From contig DATJPY010000115.1 of NCBI GenBank assembly GCA_035506135.1, forward strand, positions 1 to 43,946: a stretch of DNA of 43,946 nucleotides, in the 5' to 3' direction. The notes under the pieces are model-generated. The model saw only the letters and a list, made by a program, of their open reading frames with translations, was not told where the DNA came from and made no database searches. Made by a program: the position numbers and the translations under genes. The stretch is from DATJPY01 sp035506135. GTDB lineage: Bacteria > Myxococcota_A > UBA9160 > PR03. The number at the start of each line of letters is the position of its first letter. The stretch's first letter is position 1. This document shows, in pieces, positions 1 through 8,761 of this stretch.

Positions 1-214
1 CGTTGGCGAAGTACGCGTGGGGCTCGAACGAGGTCCGAGCGCCGCGCGCGAGCGCGTCGCTCGACCAGCAGCCGCAGCGCGCGCAGTGGAACAGGCGGAA
101 GTCCCCGAGATCGATGCGCGGGCGTGCCGCCGCGCGGCAGACCGGGCAGGCGGAGCCGCCCAGGGTCGTGAGGGTCTCGTCCCTCCCGGCGGCGCTGGCG
201 CGAGATCGGTCCAA
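1..214 (-). CDS. Partial zinc-ribbon protein, possibly methyltransferase N-terminus
   Basis: This is the 5' part of a minus-strand gene that runs off the left edge. Read from a TTG at 212-214 it gives about 71 residues. Cys pairs CPVC (residues 23-26) and CARCGC (44-49) form an apparent zinc ribbon, followed by a segment ending FEPHAYFAN at the edge. A GAGG lies about nine bases before the TTG, but the start is tentative. Zinc ribbons of this layout often open class I SAM-dependent methyltransferases. The catalytic domain is outside the window, so that function is a guess. It is divergent from the gene at 407, with 192 bases between them in which I see no clear signal. Confidence 0.4.
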   Translation of the reverse strand, partial: MDRSRASAAGRDETLTTLGGSACPVCRAAARPRIDLGDFRLFHCARCGCWSSDALARGARTSFEPHAYFAN

Positions 215-406
215 GCACGGCTTCCTCGACCCGGTCGCCGGCTCTCCAGGTCGTTGGCGAAGATCGGATGCGGCGACGGGTATACCACGGTCACGAGATC
301 GATCGCATGCGCGACCCGCGATGCGGCGCCGCGGCCGTCCGAGCCGGCACTCCGAGCGCGCGGGGATGGCGTCGCTCGCGCGGCGCTGTACCGTCCCTCG
401 CTGGCG

Positions 407-1819
407 ATGCCCGCTTCCGAACGGCTCTTCCCGCATCGGCTCGGGCTCGCGCTCCTCGTCGCCGTTGCCGTCGCTCTCAAGGTGGCTCTCCTGCTCTCGA
501 GCCAGTCGATCGCCGACGGCGACGAAGCGGTCACCGGCCTCATGGCGAAGCACGTCCTCGAGCGCGGCGAGCACGCCGTCTATCCGTACGGCGTGCAGTA
601 CGGTGCGGGCGCGGGGGTCGAGTCGCATCTCGCGGCGCTTCTCTTCGCGGTCTTCGGGGTCTCCGATCTCGCGCTGAAGGCCGCCGGCCTGATCGTCTGG
701 CTCGCGACGCTGGGCCTCGTCGGCCTCACGGCCGCGCGCATGGCCGGCGCGTGGGCGGGCGCCTCGGCGGCACTGCTGTACGGCTTCGCGCCTCAGGGGG
801 CGGAGTGGAGCCTCAAGGTCGCGGGCGGGCACGGCGTCGCGGTCCTGCTCGCGGTGGCGGCGGTGGCGCTGATCGAGTGGGGCGCGCCCCCGTTCGCGGC
901 TGCAGCGCTGCTGCCGCTCGCCGCCGTGGCGCATCCGATCGTGGCGCCCTTCTGTGTCGTCCTGGCCGCCTATCTGCTGTGGAGGAGCCGCGGAGCGACC
1001 GGCCGCGCGCTCACGGCGCTCTCGCTGGTGGCGGTCGGCGGCGCGCTCTGGATCGCCCTGAGGCCGCCTGCGACCGGAGTCTGGAACCCCGCCGCCGCCG
1101 GCTTCGACGCCCGCGGGCTCGCGGCGTCGCTGCCCGCCGTCCTGGACGGCGCCTTCGCGGCGAACCTCAACGCGCGCGTGCTCCCGCCCCTCTTGCAGCT
1201 CCTCGTCTCCATCGGCTGGCTCGCAGCGCTCGTGGCGATGGCGGTGCGATCCGGTCGACCGCGCCGGCGCTGGCTCTATCTGCTCGCGCCGCTCGGCGTG
1301 CTCGTCCTCGTCGATGCGACGCAGCTCGCGCCCCGCCACCTGCTGCTGCTCTATCCGCTCGGCTGCGTGGTCCTCGCAGCGGGACTCTCCGAGCTGCCGC
1401 GACGGGGCACGCTCCTCGCGGCGCTCGTCCTCGCGGGCGCGGTGGTGCAGGTGCAGGTCATGTTCGATCCCGCCGTGCACGGCCCGGACCCCCAGGATCG
1501 CGGGCTCCTGCGCGCGAACCTCGAGGAGGTGCTGGGGGCGCTCGACGCGCACGGGATCGCGTACGTCTACTGCCTGGACCCGATGTTCCAATGGAACCTG
1601 GTGTGGGCGAGCCGCGAGCGGATCGCCGCGCGCTGGACAGATCCCGTCGATCGGCTGCCCGAGCTGCCGGCCCGGGTCGATGCCGCCCGGCGCGCCGGTC
1701 TCCGGGTCGCGCTGGTCGAACGGGCCTCGCCCGATTCGCTCCGATTCGTCGTCCGCCCGCTGCCCGCGGCCGCGCAGCTCGCGGCCGTCTTCCCGCCTGC
1801 CCCCGACGAAAGTCGCTGA
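407..1819 (+). CDS. GT39/ArnT-like multi-spanning membrane glycosyltransferase
   Basis: A 470-residue integral membrane protein. An N-terminal hydrophobic helix (about residues 10-28) is followed by the segment ADGDEAVTGLMAKHVLERGE. This matches the acidic loop of GT-C fold glycosyltransferases (PMT/ArnT type), where the Asp/Glu pair takes part in transfer from a lipid-linked sugar. About eight to ten further hydrophobic segments follow, then a soluble C-terminal tail of about 120 residues. The family uses polyprenyl-phosphate sugars as donors at the outer face of the inner membrane; the acceptor here is unknown. The start is the first in-frame ATG that leaves the transmembrane helix intact, and its ribosome binding site is weak. 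In-frame sequence upstream is arginine/alanine-rich and looks non-coding. A radical SAM gene follows after 97 bases. Confidence 0.75.
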   Translation: MPASERLFPHRLGLALLVAVAVALKVALLLSSQSIADGDEAVTGLMAKHVLERGEHAVYPYGVQYGAGAGVESHLAALLFAVFGVSDLALKAAGLIVWLATLGLVGLTAARMAGAWAGASAALLYGFAPQGAEWSLKVAGGHGVAVLLAVAAVALIEWGAPPFAAAALLPLAAVAHPIVAPFCVVLAAYLLWRSRGATGRALTALSLVAVGGALWIALRPPATGVWNPAAAGFDARGLAASLPAVLDGAFAANLNARVLPPLLQLLVSIGWLAALVAMAVRSGRPRRRWLYLLAPLGVLVLVDATQLAPRHLLLLYPLGCVVLAAGLSELPRRGTLLAALVLAGAVVQVQVMFDPAVHGPDPQDRGLLRANLEEVLGALDAHGIAYVYCLDPMFQWNLVWASRERIAARWTDPVDRLPELPARVDAARRAGLRVALVERASPDSLRFVVRPLPAAAQLAAVFPPAPDESR

Positions 1820-1916
1820 TGGAGCGCATCCTCGAGCCCGGCCCGGGCCCCCGGATTTTCCCTTCCCCTCGAGGGCCCGCCGTGTAGACTGCTTCGGTTC
1901 GAAGCCCGGAGCCCCC

Positions 1917-3548
1917 ATGCGCATCCAGCTGGTCTGTCTCGAGGACGGCATCACCTCCTGCGGCTTCCGAAAGCTCGCGGCCTATACGGCCCGCCTGCAT
2001 CCCGGCACCAGGTCCTACTACGTGTCGACGCGGAGCTACCGGACCGTCCGCGCTGCGGTGTCCGGCAAGATGGGCACGCTCAGCACGCTGCTCGACGGCG
2101 AGGACGTCGAGACCATTGCGCGGGAGCTGCGAGGCGACGTGATCGGCTTCTCGTCGATGACGGGCTACGCGGCGCTGACCCGGAGCGTGATCCGCCGGGT
2201 GCGCGAGCTGAATCCGTCGGCGTACATCGTCTGGGGCGGGATTCATCCCATCATCGAGCCCGAGGACGCGATCGACGCCGACGTGAACGCGATCTGCACC
2301 GGCGAGGGCGAGTTCGCGTTCGGCGAGCTCCTGGAGGGCCTGAAGCGGGGCTGCGACCTCACCGGGACCCGCAATTTCTGGTTCAAGTCCGGCGATGGGA
2401 CCGTGACGCGGAACGCGTTCCTCCCGCTCCAGACGCCCGAGGAGATGGAGCAGCTCCCGTTCCCGCAGTACGGCGACCCCCGCGAGCGGATCTACGAGCG
2501 GGGCAAGGGCTTCGTCCCGGTCACCGTGGACGACTACCTGCACAACGACGGGCTCGGCTATCCGGCGCTGTGGTCGATCGGATGCCCGCTCCACTGCAGC
2601 TACTGCGGAAACACGAAGTTCATCGCCAACGACCCCAAGTACCGCCGGCTCCGCCACCCGAGCGCGCGCTACATCGTCGAGCAGGTGAAGGACGCGAAGC
2701 GGCGCTTCCCGCACCTCTCGCAGGTGAGCTTCCACGACGACAGCTTCATGGCGATCCGCTACGCCGAGCTCGAGGACTTCGCGGAGCTCTGGCGCGCGGA
2801 GGTCGGCCTTCCGTTCGCGGTCTACGGGGTGATCCCGACCTACGTGAAGCGAGACAAGTTCGAGCTCCTGACGTGGGGAGGCATGAACCGCATCCGCATG
2901 GGGATCCAGAGCGGAAGCAAGGCGATCCTCGACTTCTACAAGCGACCCACGCCTCCGGAGAAGATCCTCGCCGCCGGGAGCGTCGCATCGTCGTTCGCGC
3001 CGAAGTACCACATCCCGCCCGTGTACGACATCATCATGGACAACCCGATCGAGACGCGGGAAGACGTGATCGCGACGCTGGAGCTCCTCTACCGGCTGGC
3101 GCGTCCCTACACCCTCCTCATCTACTCGCTCAAGGTGATTCCCAACACCGGCCTGGCGGACGCGATGGAGGCGCGCGGCATCGATCTCGACGAGATCGAC
3201 GACAGCTACCTGATCGTTCCGCCGCGCGTCGCGAACCTGCTGCTCTATCTGCTCGTGCTCTGGCGGCCGCCGCGCTGGCTCTGGGAGCGGCTGCTCTCGC
3301 GAGTGCGGGCGAGTTCGGAGCCGCAGCCGCTCTATCCGCGCCTCGGCTGGGTGCTGCGCGCGCTCTCCCTCACCAAGCGCGTGCTCGGCCACCTGCGCGT
3401 GATGGACCTCTCGATCACGCCCGGGAAGACCAGCTACCGGCTCTGGCGCGTGGGCGTCGTGGGCCTGTGGCAGCGCTGGTTCGTGCGACGCCCGCCGCGC
3501 CCGGATCCGCCCGCGCCGGCCACCGTGCCCCTCCGCGTCTCCGGCTGA
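1917..3548 (+). CDS. B12-binding-domain radical SAM protein
   Basis: A 543-residue protein of the cobalamin-dependent radical SAM class. Residues 1-150 form a Rossmann-like B12-binding region (DVIGFSSMTGY, then YIVWGGIHP). The 4Fe-4S cluster motif CPLHCSYC gives Cys223, Cys227 and Cys230 in the canonical CxxxCxxC spacing. A TIM-barrel half follows (RIRMGIQSGSKAILDFY is the usual SAM-binding beta-strand region), then a basic, partly hydrophobic C-terminus that may touch the membrane. Such enzymes carry out methylations, cyclisations or ring contractions in lipid, hopanoid and secondary metabolism. The substrate cannot be read from the sequence. The adjacent glycosyltransferase suggests a cell-envelope or lipid modification role, which is inference only. 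Confidence 0.85.
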   Translation: MRIQLVCLEDGITSCGFRKLAAYTARLHPGTRSYYVSTRSYRTVRAAVSGKMGTLSTLLDGEDVETIARELRGDVIGFSSMTGYAALTRSVIRRVRELNPSAYIVWGGIHPIIEPEDAIDADVNAICTGEGEFAFGELLEGLKRGCDLTGTRNFWFKSGDGTVTRNAFLPLQTPEEMEQLPFPQYGDPRERIYERGKGFVPVTVDDYLHNDGLGYPALWSIGCPLHCSYCGNTKFIANDPKYRRLRHPSARYIVEQVKDAKRRFPHLSQVSFHDDSFMAIRYAELEDFAELWRAEVGLPFAVYGVIPTYVKRDKFELLTWGGMNRIRMGIQSGSKAILDFYKRPTPPEKILAAGSVASSFAPKYHIPPVYDIIMDNPIETREDVIATLELLYRLARPYTLLIYSLKVIPNTGLADAMEARGIDLDEIDDSYLIVPPRVANLLLYLLVLWRPPRWLWERLLSRVRASSEPQPLYPRLGWVLRALSLTKRVLGHLRVMDLSITPGKTSYRLWRVGVVGLWQRWFVRRPPRPDPPAPATVPLRVSG

Positions 3549-3709
3549 GCGCGTCCGCCGGTCCCCCAGGTAGAGGGCGCCATGATCGGGTCGGCGATGG
3601 ACGTCGAGGGCATCGGCCGCGTCGCCGCCGACACCACTCCCGGATCTCGCGCCGGCCAAGGTCGGGGCCAGCCCGAGCCCCGCGAGGACTTGAGGCCGAG
3701 TCTGGGAAG

Positions 3710-3743
3710 CGATGGGCGGCGCGCCGGTGCGCGCCGCCCATCG
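3710..3743 (-). terminator. Perfect 15-bp hairpin after lepB
   Basis: A perfect inverted repeat has 15-base arms at 3710-3724 and 3729-3743, closed by the loop CGGT. It starts five bases beyond the lepB stop on the minus strand. No T-run follows in either direction, so it is either an unusual intrinsic terminator or an mRNA 3'-end stabiliser. It may also serve the convergent radical SAM transcript. The rest of 3549-3709 holds no gene I can support. Confidence 0.7.
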
Positions 3744-3748
3744 AAGTC

Positions 3749-4369
3749 TCAGCGAGGCGCCTCGGCGGGGCGATCGGAGCGCCGAATCGGCAGCAGCCGC
3801 AGCGCGACGCGCCCGACCAGATCCGAGCACGGCAGATAGCCCCAGTCCCGCGAGTCGACCGATGCATCCGCCGTGCGGTTGTCGCCGAGGACGAAGAGCG
3901 ATGCCGGCGGGACCACGCCTTCGAAGCTCCCGAGCGTCGCGGCGCCTCGGATCCGACCCGACGGCCCCACGTTCGGAGCGCTTCCCACCGGAGAGCCCTC
4001 CTCGAACACCGTGACGGCGCCGTCGCGGATCCGCACGCGGTCGCCCGGAATCCCGAGGACGCGCTTCACCAGGATCAGGCTCGGATTCCGCGGCAGGCGG
4101 AAGACCACGAGCTGCCCGCGTCGCGGCACGTAGGGGCGCGGGTCCCCGAGGAAGGCGCGGATCTCGGCGCCGGTGACGTCGAGCTTGGAGATCAGCAGCA
4201 GGTCCCCGGGCGCGAGGGTGTCGAGCATGCTGTTCCCATCGACGCGGAAGGTGGCGAGCGCGAACGCGTGCAAGAGCACCAGCCCCAGCGCCAGCGGGAT
4301 CAGCAAGCGCGCGACGCCGATGGGAACGCCGCGGAAGACGACCTTCGGCGGGCGGGAGCCGGGGCTCAG
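3749..4369 (-). CDS. lepB: Signal peptidase I
   Basis: About 206 residues; removes signal peptides from exported preproteins at the periplasmic face of the inner membrane. A single N-terminal transmembrane helix (about residues 20-40) precedes the catalytic Ser in DGNSML (Ser47). The general-base Lys lies in ILVKRVLGIPGD (Lys102). The GDNRTADASVDSRDWG block is the family's conserved C-terminal box. There is no ATG or GTG start that keeps the helix. The best choice is a CTG at 4367-4369 that overlaps the kinase stop as CTGA, mirroring the GTGA overlaps common elsewhere in this window. A TTG at residue 22 is an alternative. It is the last gene of the regulator-kinase-lepB operon. Confidence 0.85.
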   Translation of the reverse strand: MSPGSRPPKVVFRGVPIGVARLLIPLALGLVLLHAFALATFRVDGNSMLDTLAPGDLLLISKLDVTGAEIRAFLGDPRPYVPRRGQLVVFRLPRNPSLILVKRVLGIPGDRVRIRDGAVTVFEEGSPVGSAPNVGPSGRIRGAATLGSFEGVVPPASLFVLGDNRTADASVDSRDWGYLPCSDLVGRVALRLLPIRRSDRPAEAPR

Positions 4370-5574
4370 GGAGGGCCCCCGCCGGCCTCGCGGTCGGGCG
4401 CCACCGGCAGCGTGAACTGGAAGCGGGCGCCGCACCCGGGCTCGCTCTCCACCCAGAGCCGCCCCCCGTGCGCCTCGACGATCGAGCGGCTGATCGAGAG
4501 GCCCATGCCCAGGCCATCGGCCTTGGTGGTGACGAAGGCGTCGAAGATGCGGTCGCGATCGCCCGGCGCAACGCCCGAGCCCGCGTCCTCGACCGCGAGG
4601 CGGATCTCGTCGGCTCCGGCGCCCGTGCGGATCCAGAGCGCGCGGCGCTCCTCCGGCGTGTCGCGCATCGCCTCGATCGCGTTCAGGAGCAGGTTCAGGA
4701 TCACCTGCTCGAGCTGGACGCGATCGGCCATCGCGCGCGGCAGCGGATCGGCCGGCTCGAAGTGCAGCGAAACGCGCGCATTCCGCAGCTCGGTGCGCAG
4801 CACGCCGATGGCGTCCTCGATCACCCGATGGACGTCGAGCGGTGTCGTCTGCGGGTCCGTCTTCTTCAGCATCGCGCGCACCTGCGAGATCACCCGCCCG
4901 GCGCGGTTTCCGTCGCGCACGATCCGCCGCACCGCGGCGCGCGCCTCGTCCAGGCTCGCCGTCTCGCCGTCCAGCCAGCGCAGGCAGGCCTCGGCGTTGG
5001 TGACCACGCCGGTGAGCGGCTGGTTGATCTCGTGGGCGATCGACGCCACCAGCTCGCCCACCGTCATGACGCGCGCCGCGTGCGCGAGCTCCGCCTGCGT
5101 GGAGCGGAGCGCCTCCTCGGCGAGCCTGCGCTCGGCCATCTCGGCGCGCAGCGCCTGGTTGATCTGCTCGAGCTCCCCGGTGCGCCCGGCGACCCGGGTC
5201 TCGAGATCGTCGCGGGCCCGGCGCAGCGACGCCTCGGCGTCGCGCCGCGTCGAGCTGAGCCAACCCGCCAGGAGCGCGGAGATCACGAAGGCGCCGAAGT
5301 ACGGGAGGTCCTCGGCGTGGATCGCGAACGCGCGAGACGGCGGCATGAAGAAGTAGTCGACGGCGAGGGTCGAGAGCAGGACCGCGAACAAGCCGGGGCC
5401 CAACCCTCCGAACCACCCCGCCGCCATGACGGCGCCAAGGAAGAGGAACAGGAACGGATACGGCATGCGGGGCGCCGTCACCAGCACGGTCGCGAGCGCC
5501 GCGCCCACCATCATGGCCGCCCAGACATATTGCAGTGTCGGGGACGACCGCCGGCGCGGCGACCCGCCGGGCAC
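4366..5574 (-). CDS. FixL-like histidine kinase with DUF4118 membrane domain
   Basis: 402 residues. Four hydrophobic segments at about 15-33, 39-56, 60-76 and 91-107 match the DUF4118 (KdpD-like) four-helix membrane domain. A coiled-coil linker leads to the HisKA box VASIAHEINQPL with phospho-acceptor His181. The ATPase domain shows NLLLNAIEAM, VEDAGSGV and GLGMGLSISRSIVEAHGG. The transmitter is of FixL/DctB type, but no haem-binding PAS domain is present, so the signal is unknown. The GTG start shares one base with the regulator stop (TAGTG), indicating coupling with its cognate FixJ-like regulator. It ends with an overlap into lepB. Confidence 0.88.
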   Translation of the reverse strand: MPGGSPRRRSSPTLQYVWAAMMVGAALATVLVTAPRMPYPFLFLFLGAVMAAGWFGGLGPGLFAVLLSTLAVDYFFMPPSRAFAIHAEDLPYFGAFVISALLAGWLSSTRRDAEASLRRARDDLETRVAGRTGELEQINQALRAEMAERRLAEEALRSTQAELAHAARVMTVGELVASIAHEINQPLTGVVTNAEACLRWLDGETASLDEARAAVRRIVRDGNRAGRVISQVRAMLKKTDPQTTPLDVHRVIEDAIGVLRTELRNARVSLHFEPADPLPRAMADRVQLEQVILNLLLNAIEAMRDTPEERRALWIRTGAGADEIRLAVEDAGSGVAPGDRDRIFDAFVTTKADGLGMGLSISRSIVEAHGGRLWVESEPGCGARFQFTLPVAPDREAGGGPP

Positions 5575-6218
5575 TAGGAGCGGGAGCCGGGGATCGCGAG
5601 ACGCTCCGCGATGCGCACCAGATCGGCGAGCGAGCCGACCCGCATCTTCTGCATCACCTGGCCCCGGTGGAGCTTGATCGTCGCCTCGCTGGTGCCGAGC
5701 CCGGCTGCGATCTTCTTGTTGGGGAGACCCGCCACCACCTCGGCCATCACCTGCCGCTCGCGGGGCGTCAGCGACTCGAAGCGCTGGCGCAGCTCGGCGA
5801 GCTCCGTCTGCTCGCGCCGCTCGGAGCGGCTCCGCTCGAGGCCGTACTGGATCGCGTCGAGCAGATCCTGATCGCGGAACGGCTTGATCAGGAACTCGAT
5901 GGCGCCCTCCTTCATCGCCCGCACGGTCATCGGCACGTCGCCGTAGCCGGTGAGGAACACGATCGGGATCCCGACGCCGCGCCCGCGCAGGTCGCGCTGC
6001 AGGTCGAGCCCGCTCGAGCCCGGCAGGCGCACGTCGAGCACGAGGCACGCGGGGCGATCCACCGGGTCCGCCTGCAGGAACTCCTGCGCCGATCCGAAGG
6101 TCTGCACCTCGAGGCGCACGGAGCGGACCAGGCTCGCGATCGCTTCGCGCACCGACGCGTCGTCGTCGACCACGATCACGATCGGCTGCTCGCCCACGCT
6201 GCGTTCCCGAGATCCCAC
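5574..6218 (-). CDS. FixJ/NarL-type response regulator
   Basis: 214 residues. The receiver domain has the acidic pocket VVDDD at 17-20 and phospho-acceptor Asp62 in LVLDVRLPG, then TGYGDVP and IKPF. A LuxR-type helix-turn-helix lies at about 148-205 (LTPRERQVMAEVVAGLPNKKIA, shown here in two parts: LTPRERQVMAE and VVAGLPNKKIA). The overall layout is that of FixJ-class transcription factors. The start is a GTG at 6216-6218 with GGAGG six bases upstream. The gene heads a three-gene operon with the kinase and lepB and is divergent from ftsH. It is the obvious partner of the kinase; its targets cannot be seen. Confidence 0.9.
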   Translation of the reverse strand: MGSRERSVGEQPIVIVVDDDASVREAIASLVRSVRLEVQTFGSAQEFLQADPVDRPACLVLDVRLPGSSGLDLQRDLRGRGVGIPIVFLTGYGDVPMTVRAMKEGAIEFLIKPFRDQDLLDAIQYGLERSRSERREQTELAELRQRFESLTPRERQVMAEVVAGLPNKKIAAGLGTSEATIKLHRGQVMQKMRVGSLADLVRIAERLAIPGSRS

Positions 6219-6305
6219 GAGGAGCCTCCATTCTGGCGCACGCGCAGGGTGTGGGAAAGAGGGCCGAGGTGCGCACGGATCCCCGAGACGCGCTACCTGA
6301 ACCGA

Positions 6306-6321
6306 GGGCGCGCGTCGTGCC
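6306..6321 (+). promoter_or_regulatory. Weak sigma-54-like site before ftsH
   Basis: GGGCGCGCGTCGTGCC keeps GG-N10-GC spacing and would start transcription about ten bases before the ftsH GTG. The match outside GG and GC is poor, and the region is GC-rich enough for this to be chance. Confidence 0.2.
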
Positions 6322-6342
6322 CGATCGATCCGGAGCCGCTCC

Positions 6343-8268
6343 GTGAGTCCTACCGACCCTTCACCGCACCTCCCGCCGTCGCGACCGCGCGAAGGGCGCG
6401 AGGAGCCTTCGCCTCACCGGCCCTGGCTCGCGCTCCTGGCGTACGCGCTCTGCGCGATCGCCCTGGTCTGGCTCTGGCAGCAGGGGCTCGCGTCGCTCTC
6501 CTACCAGACCCTCTCGTACCGCGAGTTCAAGAAGCGCCTGTCGGCGGGCGACGTCGTCGAGGTCTCGCTCGGCTCGGACGAGATCACCGGACGCCTCAAG
6601 AGCGCAGACAAGAAGGCGCCGGTGGGCGGACCGCAGCCGGCCGGCGAGCTGTTCCGCACTGTGCGGGTCGAGGATCCGGGGCTCGTCCACGATCTCGACG
6701 CCGCCGGCGTCGACTACAAGGGCGTCCGCGAGAGCCCGCTCCTGCAGCTGCTGCTCGCGTGGGTGCTGCCGCTCGGCCTGCTCGCCGTGCTGTGGCTCAC
6801 CGCCTTCCGGCGCCTCGGCGGCCCCGGACAGGCCGCGCTCTCGTTCGGCAAGTCGCGCGCCAAGCTGGTGGCCGACCGCGACGTCGGCGTCGGCTTCGCC
6901 GACGTGGCGGGCTGCGACGAGGCGAAGACGGAGCTCGCCGAGGTGGTCGAGTTCCTGCGCACACCGGAGCGCTTCACGGCGCTCGGCGCCCGGATCCCGA
7001 AGGGCGTCCTGCTGGTCGGTCCTCCCGGCACCGGCAAGACGCTGCTCGCGCGCGCGGTCGCCGGCGAGGCGCAGGTGCCGTTCTTCTCGCTCTCGGGAAG
7101 CGACTTCGTCGAGATGTTCGTGGGCGTCGGGGCCGCGCGCGTGCGCGACCTCTTCGAGCAGGCCAAGGGCCACGCACCGTGCATCGTGTTCGTCGACGAG
7201 CTCGACGCGATCGGCCGCGCGCGCGGGGTCCACCTCTCCAACATCAACGACGAGCGCGAGCACACCCTGAACCAGCTCCTGGTCGAGATGGACGGATTCG
7301 AGCCGAACTCGGGCGTGGTGATCCTCGCCGCCACGAACCGCCCCGACGTCCTCGATCCCGCGCTCCTACGCCCCGGTCGGTTCGACCGCCAGGTCGTCCT
7401 CGACGCGCCCGACGTGAGGGGCCGCGAGGCGATCCTGCGCGTGCACGCACGCGGAAAGCGGCTGGCTGCGGATGCGGATCTGCGCGCCGTGGCGCGGGCC
7501 ACGCCCGGCTTCTCGGGCGCCGATCTCGCCAACGCGCTCAACGAGGCGGCGCTCCTGGCTGCGCGCCGCGGCGTCGTGGAGATCAGCGCGCGCGAGCTCG
7601 ACGAGGCGGTCGAGAAGGTCGTCGCCGGTCCCGAGCGCAAGAGCCGCCGCCTCGAGGACGCCGAGAAGCGGCGAGTCGCGTATCACGAGCTCGGCCACGC
7701 GCTGGTCGCCCTGTACAGCGAGCACGCCGATCCCGTCCGCAAGATCAGCATCGTGCCGCGCGGCCGAGCCGCACTCGGCTACACGCTCCAGCTCCCGACC
7801 GGAGACCGGTACCTGCTCACGGAGAGCGCGCTGCGCGACCGGCTGCGCGGCCAGCTCGGCGGTCGCGCGGCCGAGGAGCTGGTGTTCGGCGAGGTGTCGA
7901 CCGGGGCGGAGAGCGACCTCGAGGCGGCGACGGTCCTGGCGCGCCGCATGGTCTGCCAGCTCGGCATGGGCAAGTCGGTCGGCCTGATGCACGTGGCCCG
8001 CGAGGGTGTCCCGGCCTCGCTGCTGCCGGAGCCGGTCGGCGGGCTGCAGCGCGACTGCAGCGAGGCCACGGCGCACGCCGTCGACGAGGAGGTGCGCGCG
8101 ATGCTCGACGAGGCCTATTCCGGCGCGCGGACCATCCTGCGCGAGCATCGCGACGAGCTCGAGCGCGCAGCCGCCAGCCTCCTCGAGCGCGAGACGCTCG
8201 ACGAGGCCGCGCTGCGCGCCCTGCTCGCCCACGCCGGCGCGCCGCCGCGCAAGCCGGCTACGACTTGA
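6343..8268 (+). CDS. ftsH: FtsH ATP-dependent zinc metalloprotease
   Basis: 641 residues; a membrane-anchored AAA+ protease that degrades damaged or regulatory membrane and soluble proteins. Transmembrane helices lie at about 28-46 and 133-153 and flank a short periplasmic domain. The Walker A motif GPPGTGKT spans 226-233 and Walker B IVFVDELDAIG 281-291. The second region of homology is TNRPDVLDPALLRPGRFD, and the zinc site is HELGH (448-452). The third ligand is probably the Asp in GAESDLEAA. The start is GTG with GGAG eight bases upstream. It is divergent from the FixJ-like operon. Its 3' end overlaps the end of the convergent hsp20 gene by 11 bases. It may be an extra stress copy rather than the housekeeping FtsH, given the company of chaperones. 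Confidence 0.93.
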   Translation: MSPTDPSPHLPPSRPREGREEPSPHRPWLALLAYALCAIALVWLWQQGLASLSYQTLSYREFKKRLSAGDVVEVSLGSDEITGRLKSADKKAPVGGPQPAGELFRTVRVEDPGLVHDLDAAGVDYKGVRESPLLQLLLAWVLPLGLLAVLWLTAFRRLGGPGQAALSFGKSRAKLVADRDVGVGFADVAGCDEAKTELAEVVEFLRTPERFTALGARIPKGVLLVGPPGTGKTLLARAVAGEAQVPFFSLSGSDFVEMFVGVGAARVRDLFEQAKGHAPCIVFVDELDAIGRARGVHLSNINDEREHTLNQLLVEMDGFEPNSGVVILAATNRPDVLDPALLRPGRFDRQVVLDAPDVRGREAILRVHARGKRLAADADLRAVARATPGFSGADLANALNEAALLAARRGVVEISARELDEAVEKVVAGPERKSRRLEDAEKRRVAYHELGHALVALYSEHADPVRKISIVPRGRAALGYTLQLPTGDRYLLTESALRDRLRGQLGGRAAEELVFGEVSTGAESDLEAATVLARRMVCQLGMGKSVGLMHVAREGVPASLLPEPVGGLQRDCSEATAHAVDEEVRAMLDEAYSGARTILREHRDELERAAASLLERETLDEAALRALLAHAGAPPRKPATT

Positions 8269-8731
8269 TGTCGATCACCCGGGGCTTGGCGACCTCGGTC
8301 TTCGGGATCTCGACGGTGAGCACGCCTTCCTTGAAGCTCGCCTTGATCCGATCCGCGTCGGCGTTGGCGGGCAGCGTGAAGGAGCGCGTGAAGCCGCCGT
8401 AGCTTCGCTCCACGTAGTGGCGCTTCTCGCCCTTCTCCTCGCGCTCGCTCTTCTTCTCGCCGCGGATCGAGAGCACGTCGTCGTGGATCTCGAGCTGCAC
8501 GTCCTCGCGCTTCGCCCCCGCCAGCTCGACGGTGACGACATAGGCGCCGTCGTTCTCGGCCACCTCGCAGGCCGGGGACCAGCGGAACGCGCGGCGCTCG
8601 GCGGGGGCGTCCTCGAACAGCCGCGCGAGCCCCCACTCGCGGAACGGATTCCATCCTCGCAGCAGACCGAGCTCGAACGGCTCCACCGCCGTCGAACGCT
8701 CCGTCTCCTTCCTCTTGCCCTTCTCGTCCAT
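8258..8731 (-). CDS. Hsp20 small heat-shock protein
   Basis: 157 residues. An N-terminal arm carries the WNPFREW motif. The alpha-crystallin domain runs from about residue 50 to 145, with the diagnostic LAGAKREDVQLEIHDDVLSI start and the FKEGVLTVEIPK end. It binds unfolding proteins as an ATP-independent holdase in the cytoplasm. ATG is preceded by AGGAGG at ideal spacing. A sigma-54-type promoter lies 31-46 bases upstream of the ATG. The gene is divergent from ppsA and overlaps ftsH tail to tail. Confidence 0.95.
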   Translation of the reverse strand: MDEKGKRKETERSTAVEPFELGLLRGWNPFREWGLARLFEDAPAERRAFRWSPACEVAENDGAYVVTVELAGAKREDVQLEIHDDVLSIRGEKKSEREEKGEKRHYVERSYGGFTRSFTLPANADADRIKASFKEGVLTVEIPKTEVAKPRVIDIKS

Positions 8732-8761
8732 GGGATCCTCCTGGTTGGTGAACGGAGTCGG

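Noticed and set aside
1458..4571. 1037-residue minus-strand frame
   Set aside because: Antisense shadow of the glycosyltransferase and radical SAM genes; no motif.
2570..5356. Very long plus-strand open frame over the radical SAM gene, lepB and the kinase
   Set aside because: Its translation is rich in Arg, Pro and Ala with no domain pattern; the real genes lie in other frames. Long spurious frames are expected at this GC content.
5535..8402. 955-residue plus-strand frame over the regulator and ftsH
   Set aside because: Overlaps the clearly recognisable FtsH in another frame; composition is low-complexity Arg/Ala.
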